A stretch of DNA of 64,000 nucleotides, from positions 434,001-498,000 of the forward strand of contig NC_079244.1 in NCBI RefSeq assembly GCF_028009165.1. Reading direction: 5' to 3'. The notes beneath the pieces were generated by a model. It saw nothing but the letters and a program-made list of their open reading frames with translations, did no database searches and was not told where the DNA came from. Shown one piece after another: positions 57,001 through 64,000 of the stretch. The position numbers and the translations under genes were made by a program. The DNA comes from Akanthomyces muscarius (taxonomy: Eukaryota > Ascomycota > Sordariomycetes > Hypocreales > Cordycipitaceae). The first letter of the stretch is position 1, and every line of letters starts with the position of its first letter.

Positions 57001-60000
57001 CAAAAATGCATGTCTTGTTTATTCCGGGGGGGGGCCCCCTTGCCCCAACAATATGGATCAAAAAAGGGAGCCATACAAAAAATTCAGCGAGGTCACGATG
57101 CCCTCAGCCCCTCCCCTGGAATTGAATGTGCAGAAGCAACTGGACAAGGATGATACTACGCGGGTGCATGGCTGCCGACACTTGGCGACGCTGTCTTGGA
57201 ATTGACGTGCGGCCAAATGCTATTTTTCTATTCATTTATTTATGTATTTATTTATTTCATTTTTCTTAGGTACGATTTGCCGACGAGCTCTTTTTCATTC
57301 GGCATGTTTTGTTTTAAACGCCCTCTTGCATTCTCGCAGCCCAGCTTCTGCGCAGCCCTCTTCTCCACCCCCAGGTAGCTGACACTCTTGTTGGGGTTAC
57401 AAGTTTCTTCTTCGCCCGCCTTCTCCAATTCTGAGTGAGCTGCGGTGGTGTGTGTACATGCGACTATGCGCGCAAAAGCCTACTCTTCACAAGTACCTCC
57501 CTTCTCCAAAAAAAAAAAATTGTCCTTTTCCGTTGTTGATGGTGGATAACGCAAAACGTGCTCGTGGAACAGAAAAAAGGGAAAAATTAATGCCCGCAGT
57601 CAATCCCGTGACAGTCATGTTTCAGTAGCAAAACTCGGTATGTGCTCTTTTGCCCATGATGGGATACATTTTATTACAACAACCAAGAAAGGGGGGTAAA
57701 TCAACTAGAGTTTGTCAACCCCAGGGGCTCACACATACCGCCCTTCTCCAAATCCCAACCCTTGCCTTGCCTTGCCTTCCCTTCCCCCGCATTGCCGCCG
57801 CGGCCCCGGAATCCTTTCCTTCTCTTCCTCTCAGGCCAGGCCTCGAACCTTTTCAGCTTTTTCTTGGCGTTTTTTATCGTCGTATCTTGTTCTTCCATCC
57901 GTTGTTCCGTTTCTTCTCTCTTTCCCGTAACGCTAGATTGCCAATCTCGTTCCCGTGGTGGTCCCCTTTCCCCTGTCGCACTGGGCACAGCACGGGGTAC
58001 AAGACTAGGCTGAAAGACCGTCCCGAGATCCTGGGTGTTGCGCGGCCGGACCTGGCCAGTGCGATGCTCTCTTCAATTCTCCTGTTCCGTCTTCTACTGG
58101 TTCCCCATGTTCTATAATTACAACTACCCGCTTTGCCCTTGTTTTTCCACCAGGGTCTCTTTCGTTGTCAAGGTTGTAGAACAAAAGACTCCATATACGC
58201 GGCATGGGCTTCACATCACGGGGACTCGCATGCTTGTCCATGGCATGATTTTTCTCCTCTTAAGCTTCGAGTCTAGGCTCTTCTGTGCAAGTAAACAGAC
58301 TCTACTCCGAAATGAAGATTCATCTTGTGGGATTGGTCAACCACGTCCCCGAGCGCTAGCAGCCACACCGAGAATGGCGTACGGTTATTGAGCACCCAGG
58401 CGCTTGGTCCATGTGCAAAAGTCACATTACCAGTACGCTTGTTTCGAACCATGGCATTCTTTGCAAGCTCTCCCTTTCCTCTGGCCTTTCAGAAGAGAGG
58501 ACAAGAACAGGAACAAGCTCCAAGACATGGCGTCCAGCTCAAAGGGGCTATTCATTCCATCGACCCTTGTCCTGAAGGTCCCGTGGCCTTTATTCCCTGC
58601 CTTGTATACTTGCCTAGTTTTTGGCAAGAATGGGTCTTTGGGGTTGTCAGACCCGTGTCGGCTGCCGGGCAGGTTGAAGAAAGCTGTCGTGGCGCAACTC
58701 CGAAGTCGGCCTGTTTCGCGCTCAAGTTTATACACAGGACTAAGACGGAAACCATTGCAATTGTACGGACCCATACGCTGGGGATTGCCTTTAGAAGCAG
58801 CTCCCACGATAACAGATACCCTGCCTCCGACATTTTACCCTCGTTGCGTCGCATACTTGCGTGGGCGCATTGCATACTTGGTCATGTTGGTCGACAAGAC
58901 TGGCCCAAGCCTTGTGCCTAACACGGCTTGTGTCCTGTCGCGGCCCGGATTTCAATAACCTGAGCCGCGATGTGAGAAATAATAATCAACTCGACAACAA
59001 TGTTGAAAAGAACTGATTGTATATTATTCTACATCTTTGGCTTGTCTTCAACTATATCCGGAGCTCTAGCAGTGCTTCTTGTTAATAGACATTATTGAGC
59101 AAAGACCAGATCTCCGACAAGACATCTGCCTCCCCGAACATTGCCACCAGTACTGTAAAAGTAAAATACAAACAAAGATGCCAATATATCAGCATAATAA
59201 TGTCAAGCTTAGATACTCAAGTACAGAAACTTATTATAATTTGTTCGGCGCTCGTAGCTACTCATCCGTGCAGAAAGCCGAACTACAGGGTAGGCTTGGA
59301 CTCGTGGGCTCGCGTACTGTGCCGTTTCTTCGCACCGTGAATACCGAAGATGATCGTGGCGGTTCTCCTGGTCATACACGTCTACGGTAGATTCCAATCA
59401 CGCCCTTGGCTTTCTCTTTTGGCAGCTGTATGATCTATTTTCGGCCGTCAAGTCGCCAATCTGGTCATGCTCTCAGTGTGGTAGTCGGGCCATGGGATTA
59501 CGAGTTGGTCTACGCGCCGTAAATGACTGCTGAAGTGGCTGCAACGCAAGCTCCTGCCGAAGGCTTGCATGCAGTTTTGTGTATCCTCGTGCTTGTGGAG
59601 GTCGTGGCGTGCCCATCTTTCCCTGGGGTCCAAACGCCAAAGTCCATGGATCCTTCGAATCTGTAGTCCGCACCCAGCCAGTATTATGCTCACCACTCAG
59701 AAGCAAGCTTTATTCTCCCAATTCCACAGGGCGCTTGGTTGCACCAAATGGCTGCACAGCCCTATTGTAAAGTATCGATTTACGCAGCGCTGTGCTAGAA
59801 AGTCGGGACGTGGGTACGGTGCCCATCTGACACGCCAACAATGATACCATGGCAGCCTTTTCAATGCTTATTGTATCGGAAAGAATCATGAGTTCGTATC
59901 GTGTTCTGTTCGCTCCAAAATACGACGTAGATGCACCCGGCCGGCCCATTGAAGTATTTTCAGCTTCAAGAAGATAGAAGCGTCGTTGGATTGAAACAGC

Positions 60001-60536
60001 CGTTCAGCTTCCGCAGAGTTCGTCACATTGGAATTGCTGGCTAGGGTTCGCAATAACTTCTGCCAAGATTGCTGGGCGTCGCGGGATGACATCAACGGTG
60101 ACTTTACACCAACTTCGGTTTATCGATGCATACCGTCCGTTGGAGGCCATGGTCGAAGATAATCAATCCAGCATTCAGTGGCGGCGGCTGTTTGGTGTTG
60201 CCGGTGCACGTGACAGTCGCGCAGCGCTCTGGCAAATCAGATGCGACCAAGCGGAACCCGCTCCTGGCAGGAGAATGACGAGCACCGAAATTTCTGAACT
60301 ACTGCCAAGGAGCTCCTATCACCATCTACCAGCCGACCTTTAATTCGCCCCTTTGTATCTTCGACATCGGGCTTTGTACTACGTCCTTCTTTTAATTCCA
60401 AGCATTCACTTGCCGAGAATATCTCTCCCTTCTTCGCCCACGCGACTGCTCGAGCGACCTCCTTATCCGTTCTTTGTCGGCGATTCATCCCGGCACCCTT
60501 TTTAGCTTAATCTCATCTTAATACACAGCCGACATC
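51096..60536. other. 9.4-kb stretch without a recognisable gene
   Basis: The longest gene-free interval in the window. It includes the GDH2 promoter (51096-52000), a 9-bp tandem repeat at 52158-52187, AT-rich patches near 53020-53130 and 58960-59250, G/C homopolymers near 56830-56870 and 57026-57040, and the TOM22 promoter at the right end. Open frames of up to about 200 codons exist, but none shows a family motif or consistent splicing. A minus-strand zone at 59450-60100 has protein-like fragments in three frames and might be an old gene remnant. Unannotated non-coding RNAs or rapidly evolving genes could be present. Confidence 0.5.
52158..52187 (+). repeat. 9-bp tandem repeat GCAGAGGAT (three full units)
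   Basis: GAT followed by three perfect GCAGAGGAT units in the GDH2 upstream region. Confidence 0.85.
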
Positions 60537-61099
60537 ATGGTTACCCTTACCGAAGTCGAGGACGAGCACTTCCAGGAGCACCCTGGTGCCCAGTACGAGG
60601 ACGATGAGGACTACACGGATACCGGTATGTGATACGAACTTGCGCCGCCCGCGCACATGCGCCGACGGCATCATTGCTCTACGAGCTTTGATGGTCTTTT
60701 TGCTAATGCAACACGCCAGAGTCTGAAATCTCCAACGACTCCGATTTTGATGCCACCGACGAGACCTTCGCCGAGCGCCTCTACGCCCTCCGCGACATCG
60801 TACCCCCCAAGACCCGCGGCTGGATCGCCGACAGCGCGAGCTCCATCTCCAACCGTGCCTGGAGCGTCATGTCCTTTGGCGGCAAGAGCGCATGGGTCAT
60901 AACCACCTCCATTCTCTTCCTCGGCGTTCCCTTTGCGCTGTCCTTCCACGAGGACCTGCAATACGCCGCCATGGAGCAAGAGTACAACATGCGCCAGAGC
61001 GGCGGCGATATGCTGACGGGCGGCGCCGAGGACCAGAGCACCGCTGACAAGGTCGGCGCTGCTCTTGCCGCCGAGGGCCAGGCCAAGCCTGCGCTGTAA
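60537..61099 (+). CDS. tom22: Mitochondrial import receptor subunit TOM22
   Basis: Tom22 is the central receptor and organiser of the TOM complex in the outer mitochondrial membrane. Exons 60537-60624 and 60720-61099 (95-nt GTATGT...CAG intron, phase 1) encode 155 residues, the normal length. The N-terminal cytosolic domain (1-65) is acidic (EVEDEHFQEH, YEDDEDYTDT, SDFDATDETF) and continues as ERLYALRDIVPPKTRGWI. A transmembrane helix at about 87-105 (SAWVITTSILFLGVPFALSF) precedes a short intermembrane-space tail containing EQEYNMRQSGGDML. The start ATG is at the head of the acidic region, after a C/T-rich leader. Assignment is secure. Confidence 0.96.
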
Positions 61100-62488
61100 A
61101 CTCAGCATCGAATACCACCTGAAGCGAGCTTTCTCGCGACCAAAAACAACCACTGAAAAGCCACCTTTCCCGACCCAGACCGTTGGACGGGAATCCGGGA
61201 TCATTCACCGTGATGATGACATGATATTCCGCGTGTACAATTAGCAAGAAAAAGACGACGGGGCTGCGACCATGATGGGAACCGCCCGGCTCACAGACCT
61301 CTTTGGGAACTCAGGGTGCCAAAAGGACAATGGCAGACTGACATGTTTCTGGGATGTATAGACAAGAAAGCAGAAAAGAGGATTTCACACATTGAAAAGA
61401 GAGACGTTTGCGCATGATGTTGTCAACTTTGGGGCGTTTGTACCATCTCGCAGCATTTTCTCATGGGATTGGGGTTTGCACATGTATATTACCACGGTGC
61501 CTCGCTTTAGGCTTGAGATTTCTCATTGTTGTATAACTGAATATCGACTCCACTTGAAAGGTACACTCCTTGTCGTGTCTGCAAGAAGCATAGCTGTCAC
61601 TTGCTGATGCGGAACATCGGCAGCCACCAGGTCGCCAATGTCCCGGCCGTTCCGTAGAGGAGGAAGGCGAGCGGCTGACGACGATGCCTTGTTGCTGCAT
61701 ATACTTTGCTTTCAAACGCTTGATGTACATGACCGTAATCTTGCCTGCCGCATGCCGTGGCAAATACGCCATCAGCGGACGCCCAGATACCCGTACAAGC
61801 CATTCCCGTCGCAAACGAAGCAAATCGGTGTTAGTGCCACCACCACGCTTCCATCGTCAGCCCTCGTATGCTGTGCCCCTGAGGCCCATGGCTGCCCTGC
61901 CACAAGCCAGAGCTACTATGCAGCGCCCTTCACCGTTCCCCGCCCCCGCACCGTAAGGCATAGGAAGCCAGGTCGATGAGCATCGCCTTTGGGGGAGTGG
62001 TTTGCGCCACCGGGGCTGAAAGCTTCCCATCAGACTTACTGCATCCTTCGGGCCAAGGAAGAAAACACGCGGACTGTCGGGCGAGACGTCCGCAACACCA
62101 CCTTGCTCCATTGGGAAAATTTAGGCGAGTCGTCGACCAAGGAGCATCTCATGTTGATGGCTGCGGAAAGCGAGTTCTAGGAGCTGAGGGTGCATCTGCC
62201 GCCCGCTAGTCAGCTTTGGCCGCCGTCGCGACTATCCTCGTGCGTGGGAGGCGGCTGCATGAGACGAACCCCAATGAGGCATGTCGGGTTTATGAGAGGT
62301 GCTGAGCGTCAACACAACCTCTTCGGCGGTCTCTTTGCCCATAAAGAGAGTAGTAAGAAACTGATCTGAACGTCTATATATATACTTGATCTCGGCTCTA
62401 TCGAGTCGTCGTATTTGTGCACCTGACGAGACTATCCCTCTCTACTACCAACAAGTTCTACAGTTTTACCTATACCATCTATTTCAAA
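61100..62488. other. Intergenic, includes promoter of the small secreted-protein gene
   Basis: About 1.4 kb. Nothing certain is visible. A minus-strand frame at 61461-61823 includes a LPRHAAGKI segment reminiscent of the end of adenylate-forming enzymes, without the rest of the domain. A TATA element precedes the secreted-peptide gene. Confidence 0.45.
62375..62384 (+). promoter_or_regulatory. TATA-box-like element (TATATATATA)
   Basis: A clean ten-base TATA run 105 bases upstream of the ATG of the small secreted-protein gene. Housekeeping genes in the window have C/T-rich leaders without it, so regulated, high-level expression is plausible. Confidence 0.55.
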
Positions 62489-62727
62489 ATGAAGGGTGCC
62501 ATTGTTGCCTTTGCCCTGTTTGCCAGCCTCGCCTCGGCCGGTGTCCTGGACGAGAGACGCCCCATGTGCAGCAATGAGGGCGGCCCTTGCGACTTTAGAC
62601 TCTTTGAGTGCTGCACCAACCAGAGACTGTACTGCGTACGTGCTGACCGTTCACATCATGTTCTGCCAGAAGAGAAACTAATCAACGATTTGTGTAGTCG
62701 GACCAGAAGTGCCATCGTGACCCGTGA
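62489..62727 (+). CDS. Small secreted cysteine-rich protein with knottin-type cysteine spacing
   Basis: Two exons, 62489-62635 and 62698-62727 (62-nt GTACGT...TAG intron, phase 0), give a 58-residue precursor. The N-terminus MKGAIVAFALFASLASA is a typical signal peptide (about 17 residues). A dibasic RR a few residues later could be a Kex2-type site. The remainder has six cysteines spaced C-X6-C-X6-C-C-X6-C-X4-C, the framework of inhibitor cystine knots (as in fungal Avr9, and in many animal peptide toxins and plant or animal defence peptides). The intron sits immediately after the fifth Cys codon. An effector, antimicrobial or other extracellular peptide role is inferred from the framework. 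No target can be read from sequence. A TATA element lies upstream, and the next gene is an F-box-type gene on the other strand. Easily missed by gene finders because of its size. Confidence 0.82.
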
Positions 62728-62848
62728 GCGGCCATGGCGGAAAGCAAGATGGATTCGCCAAGTAAACATGTATCCTAGCTAAAGCAAATATATATTGTTT
62801 TGACCCCATACAAAACCAAAACATGCCGCTATCGCTACAAGACGCAAC

Positions 62849-64000
62849 TCAAGCAGCTGGTTGATCTTGGTCATCTCCCGCCTGAGGGGCATGGTAACCC
62901 AACCTGATCATCTCTGCGTGATCAACGTGTGGCCGCTCGTACTCGGGCTCAAACTCATCCTTCATGACGCCCATACCATATGTCGCTACCGAGGCGCTTG
63001 TAGCAAATGGATTGGGCCCATCGCCGTACAAGAACGCCGAGATTTCTTTCCCAAGCCATATGCCGCGCCCCGGTTGCTTGGCACCCGTTACCGGCAGCCC
63101 AATGAGCACCTTTGGCCTGTACACACTCTGCCTCTCGTGCCACCGCAGCCTCGTCCTCATATCCTCCAAGAGCCCCCGGTAGCCCGTCGCGTCCTTGTCC
63201 GCGAACAGGAGAAAGCTCAGCTCGACCGAGCGCAGGCTCTCCGGCAGCGACGCCAGCACGGCGAGCAGATCGTCCACCTGGACCGGGATGCGGTAGAGGC
63301 CAAAGTGGCGCAGCCTCTTCCAGCGGCTCACCGGCAGGACGCGCGCCAGCGGGCAGTGCTTGGTGCTCCCCACCGGCACCGTCACCGACCGGCTCTCCTC
63401 CGCGTCGCCGGCGAGGCGGAAGTGCTCGAGGTCCCGCGCCTTGGCCAGCAGGCCGCGAAAGAAGCCATTCGCCAGGCACGCCCACCTCTCGACGACCAGG
63501 CCGCCCAGCATGAGAGGCAGGTCCAGGCGGCGGAAGCCCGGCTGGGCGAGAATGGTCTGCAGGTGGGCGTAGTCTGGCGTCGTCGCCTGCGCAAACATGT
63601 GCGGGTTCAGGCCGGCGTTGAGGCCGTGCACGTCCATGACGAGCTCCGGCACGACGAGCTGCTGCCGCTGCACCTCAATCTCCTCGGCCAGCTGCCGCAG
63701 GACGAGGCGCAGGCCGCGCCAGCAGCTCCGCACCGCCGCGACCTGCGCGGGCGTCGTGTCCGCGTCGGGCACCCAGGCGGACGTGTCGGCGAGGCTGGCG
63801 AGCGCGACGCAGGGCCACCCGCGCGGCACCGCGTAGTTGAAGCCCGCCGGCAGGGCGCGGATCACGGGCGTCTGGTACAGCGGCGCGTGCAGGAAGCCGT
63901 GCGCCGCCGGCGTGACGGTGACGCGGGCCAGGTTCGGGAACCGCGCGAGGCCGTACGCCAGCGCCGCCTCGTCGGCGCCCGACTCGACGGCCCGCAGCTG
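62849..64000 (-). CDS. F-box/LRR-type hypothetical protein, partial at right edge
   Basis: An open minus-strand frame from the TGA at 62849 to the window edge, at least 383 codons, with no start inside the window. It resembles the large expanded fungal family of F-box-associated hypothetical proteins: scattered LRR-like segments (FRRLDLPLMLGGL, LEHFRLAGDAEES, WKRLRHFGLYRIPVQVDDLLAVLASLPESLRSVELSFL), a short ...LIGLPV... strand, and an acidic tail (EFEPEYERPHVDHAEMIRLGY). The N-terminal F-box would lie beyond the edge. Such proteins usually serve as substrate adaptors of SCF ubiquitin ligases. Third codon positions are very GC-rich compared with the neighbouring small secreted gene. The family call is by general resemblance only. 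Confidence 0.75.
   Translation of the reverse strand, partial: QLRAVESGADEAALAYGLARFPNLARVTVTPAAHGFLHAPLYQTPVIRALPAGFNYAVPRGWPCVALASLADTSAWVPDADTTPAQVAAVRSCWRGLRLVLRQLAEEIEVQRQQLVVPELVMDVHGLNAGLNPHMFAQATTPDYAHLQTILAQPGFRRLDLPLMLGGLVVERWACLANGFFRGLLAKARDLEHFRLAGDAEESRSVTVPVGSTKHCPLARVLPVSRWKRLRHFGLYRIPVQVDDLLAVLASLPESLRSVELSFLLFADKDATGYRGLLEDMRTRLRWHERQSVYRPKVLIGLPVTGAKQPGRGIWLGKEISAFLYGDGPNPFATSASVATYGMGVMKDEFEPEYERPHVDHAEMIRLGYHAPQAGDDQDQPAA

Noticed and set aside
59450..60100. Protein-like fragments on the minus strand in several frames
   Set aside because: Fragments are short, in different frames and match no family I know. They are mentioned only as a possible old remnant.
61461..61823. 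A minus-strand frame with LPRHAAGKI, similar to the end motif of adenylate-forming enzymes
   Set aside because: Only the short motif is present. The rest of the roughly 500-residue domain is not found upstream in any frame.
1..64000. Universal reassignment of UAG as a sense codon
   Set aside because: TAG is also the terminal stop of at least four genes here (zinc-cluster factor, PP2C, TPR-SET and Bud14), so UAG still acts as a stop in this genome.

Overview
The window is nuclear DNA from a filamentous ascomycete (Pezizomycotina). Short introns (about 50-200 nt, GTRNGT...CTAAC...YAG), pyrimidine-rich promoters, long intergenic spacers and the gene families present all fit. The Bud14/Tea4-type SH3 protein, the TPR-SET protein and the G-beta/phosducin pair look most like Sordariomycetes, probably Hypocreales. 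That placement is inference, since no search could be run.

Layout. Positions 1-796 hold the 3' part of a heterotrimeric G-protein beta subunit. Positions 2959-4244 hold a decayed APH-like phosphotransferase gene. Then come a phosducin-like protein (6723-7668), a single-pass membrane protein with an acidic N-terminus (9808-11517), a Ran-binding protein 1 (12513-13523) and a TAF14-type YEATS protein (16055-17178), all on the + strand. A large Zn2Cys6 transcription factor (21569-24749, +) converges on a long ADF-H protein (25778-29453, -). An atypical SDR follows (32350-33261, -). A TPR-SET protein (34723-37039, +) converges on a PP2C phosphatase (37737-39543, -). Next are a Bud14/Tea4 polarity protein (41575-45313, -) and NAD-dependent glutamate dehydrogenase (47784-51095, -). 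About 9.4 kb without a recognisable gene follows. The right end carries TOM22 (60537-61099, +), a tiny secreted six-cysteine protein (62489-62727, +) and part of a large F-box-type hypothetical gene (62849 to the edge, -).

Most genes are single-copy housekeeping or signalling genes, and I see no biosynthetic cluster, transposon or CRISPR array. Functional themes are G-protein signalling (G-beta and phosducin-like protein), nuclear transport and transcription (RanBP1, TAF14, Zn2Cys6 factor), actin and polarity (ADF-H protein, Bud14 with a PP1-docking motif, PP2C), and mitochondrial or nitrogen metabolism (TOM22, GDH2).

The most interesting items are: (1) the unannotatably small secreted peptide gene with a perfect cystine-knot (knottin) cysteine pattern; (2) in-frame TAG codons inside otherwise intact reading frames of the TPR-SET gene (two) and the Bud14 gene (one); (3) a membrane protein with a candidate Atg8-binding motif; (4) the multiply broken phosphotransferase; (5) a recurrent TACCTACC/GGTAGGTA motif confined to intergenic DNA.
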